Source of the DNA: Pseudomonas sp. ok272
GTDB lineage: Bacteria > Pseudomonadota > Gammaproteobacteria > Pseudomonadales > Pseudomonadaceae
DNA length: 64,000 bases
Direction of reading: 5' to 3'
Assembly (NCBI RefSeq): GCF_900109995.1
Contig: NZ_FOCB01000003.1
Span: forward strand, 404,326 to 468,325
Positions within the stretch are counted from its first letter, which is position 1. Each line of letters starts with the position of its first letter. Position numbers and translations under genes: made by a program. Positions 26,900 to 36,265 of this stretch are shown here, one piece after another. The notes under the pieces were generated by a model that was not told where the DNA came from, searched no databases, and worked only from the letters and a program-made list of their open reading frames with translations.

Positions 26900-28923
26900 G
26901 CGACGAAGCACAGCGCTGGAAAGAGAAGTACCTCAAGAGCATCGAACAACAGGAAAAACTCGAACGTCGCTGGGATGCCCGGCTCGACTTGTTGCGTCGT
27001 GGGCTGGTGCGCAGCACGCTGGCGGCGGAGGGCACCGACCGGGTGGTTGACCAGTGCATGAAGGAAATGCGCGAAGTCATCCGCACCAACGACATGGACG
27101 CCGGGTTGGCGGCGTTGCTGCCGCGTCTTGAAAAAGCCGTGCTCGACTCCGAACAGCGCCGTGAGACCCGGGTCGATCAGATTGGCACCGCGCTGACCGC
27201 CCTGGTCAATCAGCTCCAGAGCCTGCCGCTGCCCCGCGAAGTCAGCCGCCCGCTGAAGACGTTTGCCAAGCAGTTGGATGCCCGCGTCGGCCAGGCCCGA
27301 GAGATTCCCTTATTGCTCGGTGAACTGAGCAGTTTGCAGGCGCAGGCCATCGATGCACTGGAGACCCCCACGGAGCCCGCCCGCCCGGGGCTGCTGCAGC
27401 GTCTGTTTGGCGCTCGTGACGAGGACGCGCAAGCGCCGCAGGTCACGGGCGTGGTCGAGGTGGCGCCTGCCCCTGCCCCGAGCGCCGCTCCCGAGCCGAA
27501 TCACGAGGTGCTGGCGCCCAGCCCTGAACCTTCCCTGCTGGCATCTGCTGCACCCGTGCCGGCTCCCGTCGCGGCACCGGCGCCATCCGTGGTTGCGGCG
27601 GTGCCGGTTGCTGAGCCGCTCGCTCCTGCGGTCGTGGCGTTTGTGCCGCCGGTGGTGGAACCCAAGGTGGCGCCCGCTCCGGTGTCGGACGTCGAGCAGG
27701 ACCCGCCGGCTGCGGCGGCGCAGGTCGAGGAACTGGCACCCAAGGCCCCGCCGCCGGAAGAGCCCGAACCGTTGCCTGAGCCCCTGTTGCCAACGGAGGG
27801 CGAGGCGCCGGTCGAAGCCGACTCGGAGCACCCCGAGTACCCGGTGCACTATGCCCTCCCGGATTCACCCGAGCCTTCGTACAGTTCGGTCGCCAAGCAC
27901 ATTGAAAGCACACTGCTGGGCCTGCTGGACGACCTGACATTGCCTGAGCGCCACCGGCCGCAAGCCGAGGCCATGCGTGAGCGGCTGAAAAACGGACTCA
28001 ATTGGTACGAACTGCTGCCGATCCTGGACGACCTGGCGGTGCTGATGCTGGCAATCACCGACAGCGGCCAGCACGAATTCGAAGTGTATCTAAAGCAACT
28101 CAACGAGCGGCTGGAGTCGTTCCAGAGCAACTTGCAAGCCGCCAGTGACGGGCATGCGGATAACCGCAGCGCGGCGCATGAGTTGGACACGCAAATCCGT
28201 GAGCAGGTCGATGGCTTACACAGCAGCATGCAGCAGGCCGAGGACCTGGAAGGCCTCAAGCACGTGCTGGAGAATCACCTCGAAGGCTTGCTCGGCACCA
28301 TGGACCAGCATAAAAAGCAGCGCGACGAGCGTGAGCAGGAAGTCGCTATGCGCCTGCAGGGCCTGGCCGAGCGGGTGGCGAGCATGGAGCAGGAAGCCCA
28401 GGGCTATCGCGAGCACCTTGAAGAGCAGCGGCAGAAAGCCCTGGTCGACCCGCTGACCGGGTTGCCGAATCGCGCGGCGTGGAGCGAACGCTTGGAGCAT
28501 GAGGTCGGGCAGTGGCAGCAGCACGGCAATACCCTGTTGCTGGCCATGCTCGACCTCGATCATTTCAAGCGCATTAACGACAACTACGGGCACCTGGCGG
28601 GCGACAAGGTACTGAAGATCATCGCCACCGTCCTGCGCAAGCGCCTGCGCGGATCAGACTTTATTGCGCGCTTTGGTGGCGAGGAGTTTGTGCTGCTGAT
28701 GCCTGACACCTCGTTACCGGTGGGGGCCAAGCTGCTGGAAACCCTGCGTGCAGCGATCGAGGCCTGCCCGTTTCATTTCAAGGGCGAGCGGGTCACCATC
28801 AGCGTCTCTATCGGGATGAGTGCGTTCAAGGCGGGAGAACACAGCGATCTGGTGCTTAAAAGAGCCGATCAGGCGCTGTACCGGGCAAAGGATGCCGGTC
28901 GTAACCGGATCGAGATTGGCTGA
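26896..28923 (+). CDS. dgcH: Diguanylate cyclase (GGDEF) with long Pro/Ala-rich linker
   Basis: This 675-residue cytoplasmic protein makes c-di-GMP from GTP. Residues about 1-180 are helical and charged; about 190-305 are a low-complexity Pro/Ala/Val/Glu linker; about 330-500 are helical with coiled-coil potential. The GGDEF domain occupies the C-terminal 170 residues, with DPLTGLPNR, LDLDHFKRIND and active site GGEEF (about 593-597). RGSD five residues before it is a product-inhibition I-site. The domain layout and location match PA5487/DgcH of P. aeruginosa. Confidence 0.92.
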   Translation: MSDEAQRWKEKYLKSIEQQEKLERRWDARLDLLRRGLVRSTLAAEGTDRVVDQCMKEMREVIRTNDMDAGLAALLPRLEKAVLDSEQRRETRVDQIGTALTALVNQLQSLPLPREVSRPLKTFAKQLDARVGQAREIPLLLGELSSLQAQAIDALETPTEPARPGLLQRLFGARDEDAQAPQVTGVVEVAPAPAPSAAPEPNHEVLAPSPEPSLLASAAPVPAPVAAPAPSVVAAVPVAEPLAPAVVAFVPPVVEPKVAPAPVSDVEQDPPAAAAQVEELAPKAPPPEEPEPLPEPLLPTEGEAPVEADSEHPEYPVHYALPDSPEPSYSSVAKHIESTLLGLLDDLTLPERHRPQAEAMRERLKNGLNWYELLPILDDLAVLMLAITDSGQHEFEVYLKQLNERLESFQSNLQAASDGHADNRSAAHELDTQIREQVDGLHSSMQQAEDLEGLKHVLENHLEGLLGTMDQHKKQRDEREQEVAMRLQGLAERVASMEQEAQGYREHLEEQRQKALVDPLTGLPNRAAWSERLEHEVGQWQQHGNTLLLAMLDLDHFKRINDNYGHLAGDKVLKIIATVLRKRLRGSDFIARFGGEEFVLLMPDTSLPVGAKLLETLRAAIEACPFHFKGERVTISVSIGMSAFKAGEHSDLVLKRADQALYRAKDAGRNRIEIG

Positions 28924-29023
28924 GCCAATTGTTCCATTTTGTATAATCCCCGGCTTTTGCCGGCTCGGTCGCGGGCATTACGTTACACTGTTGCATTACT
29001 GTCTTCAGCGTACTGTCTCTGCC

Positions 29024-29803
29024 ATGAAATTTATTGCCTTGCTTGTGTCGCTTATTGTCCTGGCCGGTTGTGCGAGCGGCCCGCGTATCGACACCCGCCA
29101 TCCCTCGGTCAACTACGACAGCCGCGTGCAGTTTGTCGTGGTGCATTACACCTCCGCCTCGCTGGAGCGTTCGCTGGCCCTGCTGACCCATGGCGAAGTC
29201 AGCAGCCACTACCTGATTGGCGACGACAAGAACGGGACCATCTACAAGCTGGTGGATGAAAACTATCGCGCCTGGCATGCCGGTGAAAGTGAATGGCAGG
29301 GGCGTACCTGGTTGAACTCCAGCTCCATCGGCATTGAGATCGTCAACCCCGGCTACCGCGACATGCCCACTGGGCGCGTCTGGTATCCCTACAGTGAGGC
29401 ACAGGTCCAATCGCTGATTGTCTTGATCAAAGACATCAACAAGCGATATGGCATCAGCCCTCGGCATGTGATTGGCCACAGCGACATTGCCCCGCTGCGC
29501 AAACTCGATCCGGGTCCGTTGTTCCCCTGGAAGCGCCTGGCTGAAGCCGGCGTTGCGGTCTGGCCGGACGAGCAGGCCGTGGCCCGCCAGCAAGCGGTAT
29601 TTGCCGCGCAGTTGCCCAGCATCACCTGGTTCCAGGAAGAACTCGCCCGGCTGGGTTACGCCACGCCGCAGACCGGTGAACTGGATGTCGCCACGCGCCA
29701 CGTGCTGGCCGCCTTCCAGATGCGTTTTCGTCCGGCGCGCTTTGACGGTACGCCAGATGCGCAAAGTGCAGCGATCCTGCAGGTGCTGAACCAGACAAAA
29801 TAA
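29024..29803 (+). CDS. ampDh2: Lipoprotein N-acetylmuramoyl-L-alanine amidase (AmpDh2 type)
   Basis: This 259-residue Amidase_2 enzyme cleaves the MurNAc-peptide bond of peptidoglycan. The lipobox LAGC (Cys16) shows it is a lipoprotein. The zinc ligands are expected in FVVVHYTSAS and IGHSDIAPLRKLDPG. A peptidoglycan-binding domain occupies about residues 195-255 (LARLGYATPQTGELD). ATG 29024 is set by the signal peptide; the longer frame lies inside the cyclase gene. In P. aeruginosa AmpDh2 is a homologue of AmpD linked to AmpC control. Confidence 0.92.
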   Translation: MKFIALLVSLIVLAGCASGPRIDTRHPSVNYDSRVQFVVVHYTSASLERSLALLTHGEVSSHYLIGDDKNGTIYKLVDENYRAWHAGESEWQGRTWLNSSSIGIEIVNPGYRDMPTGRVWYPYSEAQVQSLIVLIKDINKRYGISPRHVIGHSDIAPLRKLDPGPLFPWKRLAEAGVAVWPDEQAVARQQAVFAAQLPSITWFQEELARLGYATPQTGELDVATRHVLAAFQMRFRPARFDGTPDAQSAAILQVLNQTK

Positions 29804-29876
29804 TGGCGCTTGTCCGAGGACTTTCGCTAAATCCAAATTAGTAGCTATAACTCATTGGTAATCCTTCGGATACTCG

Positions 29877-31493
29877 ATGATGGCGGCCGCTAGGCAGACC
29901 CTACACCGTTGGTTCTATCGCCCCTGGCCCTTGGCGATGATGGCGGCTGCGCTGAGTCTCACGCTGCTGTTGACCGTCAGCCTGGGGGTGGCGTTGCGTC
30001 AGGTCCAACAGCGTGAAAGCGAACAGATGAACGCCCAGGGCGAACGTTTCCTTGAACGCCTGGAGCAATTGTTCGGCCAGTTGCGCGAAAGCCTCGATGA
30101 CCTGGAGGCGCAGCCCTTGAGGGGGTGCAGCGCGCAAATGATCGCGGCGTTACAGGAGGTCAGCTTCAACTACCGATTTGTGTATGAAGCCGCCTACATC
30201 GATAAGTCGCAACTGTGTTCCAACCGCCCCCGCCAGGAAGACCTGGCCGCCGTTCGATCCCCCGACATCCAGGGCCCGACCTACAGCTACTGGCTCAACA
30301 CCAGCACCGAGCCCAATGAGAACCGCGCGGCCTTGATGCTTGGGCGGGGCAACTTTCGGGTCGCGACCTCTCGCGGGCACCTGGCCGATATGGTCGACCT
30401 GATGCCGGGCAGCAGCTTGCTGGTGATTGTCGACCACGGCACTCGGGCCATACCGGTGCTGGGCGCCCCCCAGTCGTGGCCGCCGAAGGAGGCCTGGTCG
30501 CCCTTCAGCACTGAACCGCTGCAGATCACCCAGAATCGCCTGATCTATCGCATGCCCACCATCAACCCCGAATACCAACTGGTGCTGATCTCGCCGCGTA
30601 CCGCCTTGCACCTGCCGGTCTTGTGGTGGTGGTTGGTGCCGTCGAGCTTGCTCCTGGGGGCCTGCATTGGCGCGGTGGTGTACTTGTTGGCTCGCCAGCG
30701 CCAGTCGATGGGCGGCGAGTTGCACGGTGCGCTCAAACGCGATGAGTTGCAGGTGCTGTACCAACCGATCTTTGACTTGGGCAGCCGCCAGTGTGTCGGT
30801 GCCGAAGCCTTGTTGCGCTGGCGGCGCCCGGACGGAACGCTGACCAGCCCGGACCTGTTCATTCCCATGGCGGAGAACTCCGGACAGATCCGCCAGATCA
30901 CCGACTTTGTCCTGGAACGCTTGCTCAAGCAGCTTGGCCAGTTGTTGCGGGCCAACCCGCAGCTCTATATCTCGGTCAACCTGGCGGCCTGTGACGTGAT
31001 GGTGCCCAGGATTGGCGAGGTCATGGCGCGGTTACTGGCCCAGCACCAGGTGGCGGCCCATCAGATCGCGTTCGAGGTCACCGAGCGCGGGCTGATCGAC
31101 GTGGTGGTCGCACGGCAGAACCTGCAAGCCTTGCGCGATGCCGGGCATCAAGTGTTGATCGATGACTTCGGCACGGGCTATTGCAGCCTGGCGTACCTGC
31201 AAACCTTGCCGGTGGATTGCCTGAAGATCGACAAGGCGTTCATCGATGCGCTGGGCCATGACGCGGCCAGCAGCGGCGTGGCGCCCCACATCATTCGCAT
31301 GGCCCATGCCTTGCAGCTCAAGGTGATCGCCGAGGGCATCGAACATGAGGAACAGGTGATGTACCTGAGCAGCGAAGGCGTGCACTACGGCCAGGGCTGG
31401 TTGTTCGCCCATGCCCTGAGCGCCGCGCAGTTGATCGAGTTGGTGACCCATGGTCGCCGGCGGTCGCCGCGGCGCATCGAAGACGAGGCCTGA
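29877..31493 (+). CDS. Membrane c-di-GMP phosphodiesterase (EAL) with CSS-type sensor
   Basis: This 538-residue protein degrades c-di-GMP. A periplasmic domain (about 40-240) lies between two membrane helices (about 18-38 and 242-264). It contains GCSAQM and CSNRP, the paired-cysteine pattern of CSS-motif redox-sensing PDEs. The cytoplasmic EAL domain (about 275-530) is complete: EALLRW, ISVNLAACD, FEVTERG, DDFGTGYCSL, LKIDKAFI and AEGIE. It follows the amidase by 73 bp and converges on kinB. Confidence 0.93.
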   Translation: MMAAARQTLHRWFYRPWPLAMMAAALSLTLLLTVSLGVALRQVQQRESEQMNAQGERFLERLEQLFGQLRESLDDLEAQPLRGCSAQMIAALQEVSFNYRFVYEAAYIDKSQLCSNRPRQEDLAAVRSPDIQGPTYSYWLNTSTEPNENRAALMLGRGNFRVATSRGHLADMVDLMPGSSLLVIVDHGTRAIPVLGAPQSWPPKEAWSPFSTEPLQITQNRLIYRMPTINPEYQLVLISPRTALHLPVLWWWLVPSSLLLGACIGAVVYLLARQRQSMGGELHGALKRDELQVLYQPIFDLGSRQCVGAEALLRWRRPDGTLTSPDLFIPMAENSGQIRQITDFVLERLLKQLGQLLRANPQLYISVNLAACDVMVPRIGEVMARLLAQHQVAAHQIAFEVTERGLIDVVVARQNLQALRDAGHQVLIDDFGTGYCSLAYLQTLPVDCLKIDKAFIDALGHDAASSGVAPHIIRMAHALQLKVIAEGIEHEEQVMYLSSEGVHYGQGWLFAHALSAAQLIELVTHGRRRSPRRIEDEA

Positions 31494-31500
31494 GCAGCGG

Positions 31501-33291
31501 TTACAGCGGCAACGTCATATAGAACTGCGTACCCTGCCCTGGCCGTGAGTAAACCCCCATGCGGCCGCCATGCAACTGCACGATCTCCTTGCACAGGGCC
31601 AGGCCGAGCCCGGCGCCACCTTTTTTGCGTCCGACCTGCACGAAGGGCTCGAAAATCCGCCCCTGCTGGCCGTAGGCAATGCCTTCGCCATTGTCTTCGA
31701 CGCTGACGATCACCCGCTCGCCATGGCGCCGGGCCTGCAGGCGTATCTGGCCGTTGTGGCCGGTGTGACGCAAGGCGTTGTCGATCAGGTTGTCCAGGAC
31801 CCGGGTCAGTTGTACCGGGTCGGCTTGCAACGGAGGCAGCGGCACCTGCATGTGCACCAACAACTCGATGCCTTGCTGCTGCGCGCGCTCGATGAAGCGT
31901 CGCTGCGCCTGTCCCAGCAGCTCATCGACGCTGCACGGGGCCAGGGTGAGTTTCTGCAGGCCGTTCTGATAGCGGGAAAAATTCAACAGGTCGTTGATCA
32001 ACTGCATCAAACGCTGCATTTCTTCGTTCACGGTATTAAGCAGGTCGGTCTCGCGGGAGTCCTCGGCAAAGCGCGTGCGCTCGCGAAACAAGCCGAAGGC
32101 CATGTGCATGCCGGTGACCGGCGTGCGCAGCTCGTGGGACGCCCGCAGCACGAACTCACTGCGCACGCGCTCGAACGCCCGTTGCTCGGTGACGTCATGC
32201 AGCACCATGACGGCGCCAAGGATATGGCCTTCGGTGTGGCTGACGGGGGTCAGGCTGTACGTCAGCAGGCGTGACTCGCCTTCGACGTTGACGCTCAGGT
32301 CTTCAGGCGCGCGCTCCAGCGAGCCGCCGTGCAGGACCAGTTGCAACTGCTCATCGAGTTCCGGGCGTTGCAGCGCCGTACCCAGGCCGGTGCCGAGGCT
32401 GGCGTCATCCCAACCCAATTGGCGCTGGGCAACCGGGTTCAAGTGCTCCAGGCGGCCCTGGCGGTCGATGATCAGCAACCCGTCGTCGATGCTGTCGAGC
32501 ACCGCCTGCAAGCGTTGCTGGCCCGCCAGCAGTTCATCGACGTTGGTGGCCTGATGCTCGCGCAGGGCTTGGGCCATGATCCCGAAGCGCCGGGTCAATA
32601 GGTTCATTTCCAGGGTTGGCGTGACCGGCAGGGTGACGTCGAAGTTGCCCTGGCCAATCTTGTCCGCCGCCTTGGCCAGCGCCTCGATGGGTGCACCGAA
32701 GCGTTGGGCGATGCCGTGGGCGGTAATGAAACCGATGATCAGCACCGCCAGCCCGACGAATCCCAGCAGGCCGGCCACCAGCAGTGCGCGCTCACGGGCG
32801 CTGCGCTGGGTGCTGTTGATGTTTTCCAGGGCCTGCCTGTGTTCGTTGATCAGGCCGTTGCGCAGGGCATTGAATTGTTCGGTGAACGCCTGGTTGCCGT
32901 TCAATCTGGCGGACGGCGCTTGCGAGGCGCTGAAGGCGTCGAGGAAGGCCTGGTAGTGATCGCGGGCCTGCTGGAACCCATGGTGCTCGCCGTCGAGGTT
33001 GTGTTCGTGGCGGATGCCCTGGTCCAACAGCTCGAAATACTTCCGTTCCGAGGCTTGCAGTGCCTCAAGGTCGGGGGTTTCGTTGAGCATGTTGATCAGT
33101 TGGTCGCCCAGGGTCTGGCGCAGCTTGAGGCCCAGGTCCAGAGTGATGAAGTTGTCCCGGATCAGCGCTTCCTGGTTGTTGGCCATCTGCATCACGCTGA
33201 CGAGCCCCAGCACCAGCCCGAGCAAGGCCACGGTCATCAGCGCCGAGATGCTCAGAAACAGCCGCGTGCGCAACTTCATCGCCAACTTCAT
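31501..33291 (-). CDS. kinB: Alginate two-component sensor kinase KinB
   Basis: This 596-residue membrane histidine kinase partners AlgB. Two membrane helices (about 10-32 and 166-188) bracket a periplasmic domain. HAMP (about 190-245) and PAS (about 255-365) domains follow, then HisKA with the phosphorylated His in RASHELRTPVTG. The ATPase domain has N-box NLIDNALRHT, VEDNGEGI and GLGLALCKEIVQLHGG. Start at ATG 33291 gives the length of P. aeruginosa KinB (about 595). It starts 11 bp after algB. Confidence 0.95.
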   Translation of the reverse strand: MKLAMKLRTRLFLSISALMTVALLGLVLGLVSVMQMANNQEALIRDNFITLDLGLKLRQTLGDQLINMLNETPDLEALQASERKYFELLDQGIRHEHNLDGEHHGFQQARDHYQAFLDAFSASQAPSARLNGNQAFTEQFNALRNGLINEHRQALENINSTQRSARERALLVAGLLGFVGLAVLIIGFITAHGIAQRFGAPIEALAKAADKIGQGNFDVTLPVTPTLEMNLLTRRFGIMAQALREHQATNVDELLAGQQRLQAVLDSIDDGLLIIDRQGRLEHLNPVAQRQLGWDDASLGTGLGTALQRPELDEQLQLVLHGGSLERAPEDLSVNVEGESRLLTYSLTPVSHTEGHILGAVMVLHDVTEQRAFERVRSEFVLRASHELRTPVTGMHMAFGLFRERTRFAEDSRETDLLNTVNEEMQRLMQLINDLLNFSRYQNGLQKLTLAPCSVDELLGQAQRRFIERAQQQGIELLVHMQVPLPPLQADPVQLTRVLDNLIDNALRHTGHNGQIRLQARRHGERVIVSVEDNGEGIAYGQQGRIFEPFVQVGRKKGGAGLGLALCKEIVQLHGGRMGVYSRPGQGTQFYMTLPL

Positions 33292-33301
33292 AGCGTCTTG
33301 C

Positions 33302-34648
33302 TCACAGGTTGTACTGTTTGCGTTTGCGGTACAGGGTCGAGGCGTCGATCCCCAGGGTTTTTGCGGCCTGGTCCAGCGTGCCGGCGCTGGCCAGGACCGC
33401 GCCGATGTGGGCTTTTTCCAGTTCATCGAGGCTCAGCGCTGCGCCGATTCGCGGGGTGTTGTTGACGGGTTGCTCGGCCATGCCCAAGTGGCTGATGTCA
33501 ACGCGCTCCTGGGGGCAGATGATGCTGGCCCGCTCGACCACGTTGCGCAGTTCGCGGATGTTGCCGGGCCAGCGGTAGCCCAGCAGCGCCTCGCGGGCCT
33601 CGTCGCTGAAGCTGCGGGCGGGTCGTGCGTATTCTTTGACGAACCGGGCCAGAAAGCGGTCGGCAAGGGTCAGGATGTCCTCGGCACGCTCGCGCAACGG
33701 GGGCAAATGCAGGGTTATGACGTTCAGGCGGTACAGCAGGTCTTCGCGGAAGCGGCCGTCGCGCACCATGTCTTCCAGGTTGAGGTTGGTGGCGGCGAGG
33801 ATCCGCACGTCGGCAAGGCGAGTCACCGGATCGCCGACGCGCTCATATTCCTTGTCCTGGATGAAGCGCAGCAGCTTGGGTTGCAACGTCAGGGGGAAAT
33901 CGCCGATCTCGTCGAGAAACAGCGTGCCGCCATCGGCCTGGTTGACCCGGCCAAGGGTGCTTTCGCTGGCCCCGGTAAAGGCGCCGCGACTGTGGCCGAA
34001 CAGCTCGCTCTCCATCAGCTCGGCGGTCAGTGACGGGCAGTTGATGGTGACGCAGGACTTCTTCGCGCGTTTGCTCCAGCCATGAATGGCCCGGGCCAGC
34101 TCGCCTTTGCCGGTGCCCGACTCGCCAAGGATCAGGATGTTGGCGTCGGTACCGGCGACCTGGCGGGCGGTTTCCAGTACGACTTTCATCGCCGGACTGT
34201 GGGAGTCCAGGCCATCGCTGGACTTGCGCACTTCACCTTCCAGGGCTTCCAGGCGTGCCGAAAGCTGGCGCACCTCCAATTGCTTGGCGGTGGCCAGGCG
34301 CAGTTGATCGGGGCTGCAGGGTTTGACCAGGTAATCGGCGGCGCCGGCCTGGATTGCGTCGACCGCGGTGTCGACCGCCGAATGGGCGGTGACAATCACG
34401 ACGCGCATCCAGGGCGCTTGGATACGCATTTGCGCCAGTACATCCAGGCCGTTGTCTTCCCCGAGGCGCAGGTCGAGGAAGCACAGGTCGAACACCTGGC
34501 GTTGCAGCAGGACGTCCGCCTGGGCGGCGCTGTTGGCCGTGGCCACGCTGTAGCCTTCGTCTTCGAGGCAGTAGCGGAAGGTACGCAGAATGGCGGACTC
34601 GTCGTCCACCAGCAGAATGCGGCCCTGGTGCTCGTTGGCGGATTCCAT
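33302..34648 (-). CDS. algB: NtrC-family response regulator AlgB
   Basis: This 448-residue activator controls alginate genes and is phosphorylated by KinB. The receiver domain has the acidic pocket VDDE and phospho-acceptor Asp59 (FLDLRLG). The AAA+ domain has Walker A GESGTGKGE, GAFTGA and Walker B GGTLFLDEIGD. The C-terminal HTH is TLDQAAKTLGIDASTLYRKR. It is the first gene of the algB-kinB pair, with its promoter in the 34,650-34,900 region. Confidence 0.97.
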   Translation of the reverse strand: MESANEHQGRILLVDDESAILRTFRYCLEDEGYSVATANSAAQADVLLQRQVFDLCFLDLRLGEDNGLDVLAQMRIQAPWMRVVIVTAHSAVDTAVDAIQAGAADYLVKPCSPDQLRLATAKQLEVRQLSARLEALEGEVRKSSDGLDSHSPAMKVVLETARQVAGTDANILILGESGTGKGELARAIHGWSKRAKKSCVTINCPSLTAELMESELFGHSRGAFTGASESTLGRVNQADGGTLFLDEIGDFPLTLQPKLLRFIQDKEYERVGDPVTRLADVRILAATNLNLEDMVRDGRFREDLLYRLNVITLHLPPLRERAEDILTLADRFLARFVKEYARPARSFSDEAREALLGYRWPGNIRELRNVVERASIICPQERVDISHLGMAEQPVNNTPRIGAALSLDELEKAHIGAVLASAGTLDQAAKTLGIDASTLYRKRKQYNL

Positions 34649-35093
34649 CTTTTCCTGCGCTCCTTAAACGAATGAATAATCGGTGTGGGTCCCGATGGAA
34701 TCGGGCAAGTTGCATGGTTGATTCTGGTCGCTTCTGGCAAGCGCCGGGTAGTTATCTACGCTCTACACGCATAACACTATGATTTTTAGTGGTATTTACT
34801 AAAAAACGAGCATTCCGACAGCCGTCTGCCTAGCTTTCTGACACTCGCGGGCCCTCATACATTCCATAAATTTTTGCCTGACGTTAAATGGATCGTGCAT
34901 AACGCACGGTTCGTCATCGCGGATCGTGCAGGATGCGTTCAGTCGGGATTTGATAAAACCTATATCTAATTGATTTTATTGGGTTTTATTCATATGAAAA
35001 AGCTGGCATGCGCACTGCAGTGCCTTGGTTACCAGGGGTGAGCATGACCAGGCCCCCGCTACCCGTCGCTACCCGTGTAGGAGGAGTTTGAGG
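34649..35093. promoter_or_regulatory. AT-rich intergenic region upstream of algB and a small gene
   Basis: This 445-bp divergent region has no supported gene. It is AT-rich at 34,770-34,880 and 34,950-34,990. The right end contains GG-N10-GC within TGGCATGCGCACTGCA (35004-35019), loosely matching a sigma-54 -24/-12 element about 75 bp before the small gene at 35094. Promoters for both directions should lie here; none is certain. Confidence 0.35.
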
Positions 35094-35381
35094 ATGAGTC
35101 GCCAACGTGCCGCCCAACGGCGTCCTTCGCCACGGTCTATCCAGCAAGGCGTGTCCATCGTCCTCGCCTTTGTCATCACCTTGATCGGTGGCCAACAGTT
35201 CCTGCTTTGGCAGCACAGTCAGCAGGCAGACGCGACGATTGCCCCGGCCCAGCATCTTGCCCAGGCCCATTTCAGCGCCGTCAGCAGCAGGCCTGCCGAT
35301 GGCGCCCCCGCGCGAATGATGGACGTCGGCCAGGCAGAGCCCGGTTACGAAGTGTCACGTCAGGAACGCTGGGTGTTTTAA
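35094..35381 (+). CDS. Small membrane-anchored hypothetical protein
   Basis: This 95-residue protein has a basic N-terminus (MSRQRAAQRRPSPRS), one hydrophobic segment (about 19-38), then a polar tail that ends SRQERWVF. A strong GGAGG ribosome site decides the ATG at 35094. No family was recognised. It precedes a UPF0391 gene by 69 bp and is probably co-transcribed with it. Confidence 0.65.
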   Translation: MSRQRAAQRRPSPRSIQQGVSIVLAFVITLIGGQQFLLWQHSQQADATIAPAQHLAQAHFSAVSSRPADGAPARMMDVGQAEPGYEVSRQERWVF

Positions 35382-35450
35382 CAGGCCGGCTGCGCGCTTC
35401 CTGCAGCGGCACACGCAGCACCTCTAAATAGAAGCGTAAGGAGAACCATC

Positions 35451-35612
35451 ATGCTGAGTTGGGCTGTCACATTCCTGATCATTGCCATTGTCGCTGCTGT
35501 GCTGGGCTTCGGTGGTATCGCGGGCACTGCCACGGGGATCGCCAAGATTCTGTTTGTCGTGTTCCTGGTGATGTTCATTGCTTCCTTCTTCTTTGGCCGC
35601 CGCCGAGGCTGA
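35451..35612 (+). CDS. UPF0391/DUF1328 small membrane protein
   Basis: This 53-residue protein, [20 protein letters not shown] and on to FFFGRRRG, has two hydrophobic helices separated by a Gly/Ala turn ([12 protein letters not shown]). This is the DUF1328 pattern (YtjA-like), a family often induced by stress in proteobacteria. AAGGAGAA lies upstream of the ATG. A hairpin terminator follows at 35,632. Confidence 0.9.
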   Translation: MLSWAVTFLIIAIVAAVLGFGGIAGTATGIAKILFVVFLVMFIASFFFGRRRG

Positions 35613-35631
35613 CACTGCGCGTTTGAACACC

Positions 35632-35660
35632 GAAAGCGCTGCGCATCAGCGCTTTCTTTT
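35632..35660 (+). terminator. Rho-independent terminator after the DUF1328 gene
   Basis: GAAAGCGCTG and CAGCGCTTTC form a 10-bp stem around CGCAT, followed by TTTT. Confidence 0.88.
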
Positions 35661-35713
35661 ATACCCAGCCGACGACAGTGGATGGATCACCCGGGGCCGG
35701 GTCAGGAAAAACA

Positions 35714-35760
35714 GCGCCGCCGATTCACCCTTCGTTCGCGAGGTGGGGAATCGGCGGCGC
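35714..35760. repeat. 13-bp perfect inverted repeat
   Basis: GCGCCGCCGATTC (35714-35726) and GAATCGGCGGCGC (35748-35760) flank a 21-base loop. No gene lies here; the role is unknown. The sequence between it and 36,050 (AT-rich) holds nothing I can identify. Confidence 0.8.
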
Positions 35761-36052
35761 GTTGGGTTGTGCAGGACCTCGCCCAGAGATTTTTATGGGC
35801 AGCCCATCTGGTCGATCAGCTTCGACTAAGCTTCACAAAGCATTTCGCGGTGTTTCCTAACGACCGTATATCTAGAAATTTATCGTTAATTTCCGATGAC
35901 TTTTCGCTGTTGTGAGTAGGGGTTTTCCTGAGTTTTTGTCCCCGTTCGGCTGATCACAAAACAACCCGTGATCCTCTGTGATGGCCGGTTCACGGCACTT
36001 ATGACTGCCGAAATGGCGTATTCGAACCGGTTGGGACGTTCGTTTTATTTAA

Positions 36053-36265
36053 AAAATCCCATGCCGATTCGGCATGGGGTAGGCGTTTACGGCATTAGAC
36101 GCGGTGTCCTTGCATCGGAATAGTTGCGCCTTTTTTCGCCTGCCAGAGAGCCGTAAATACGCGCTCCGGGGCACCTTATACGGGGGACAGATGCACTGAC
36201 TTTTACGCCATTGAGCGTTGCAGTTCGCGCATCTTCCCGAGTCAAACGCAAGTAAGGGTAATGAT
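36053..36265. other. Structured intergenic segment upstream of gltP
   Basis: CCCATGCC/GGCATGGG (36058-36078) is a perfect 8-bp stem with an A6 run on its left, so it works as a terminator on the minus strand. No leftward gene ends there, suggesting a small RNA on the minus strand, or a leader structure on the plus strand (GGCG at 36083 pairs with CGCC at 36127, followed by T6). The gltP promoter must be in or near this segment. Confidence 0.45.

Noticed and set aside
35578..35915. Several short frames after the DUF1328 gene
   Set aside because: They begin in the terminator or run through the inverted repeat; none has a ribosome site or familiar sequence.
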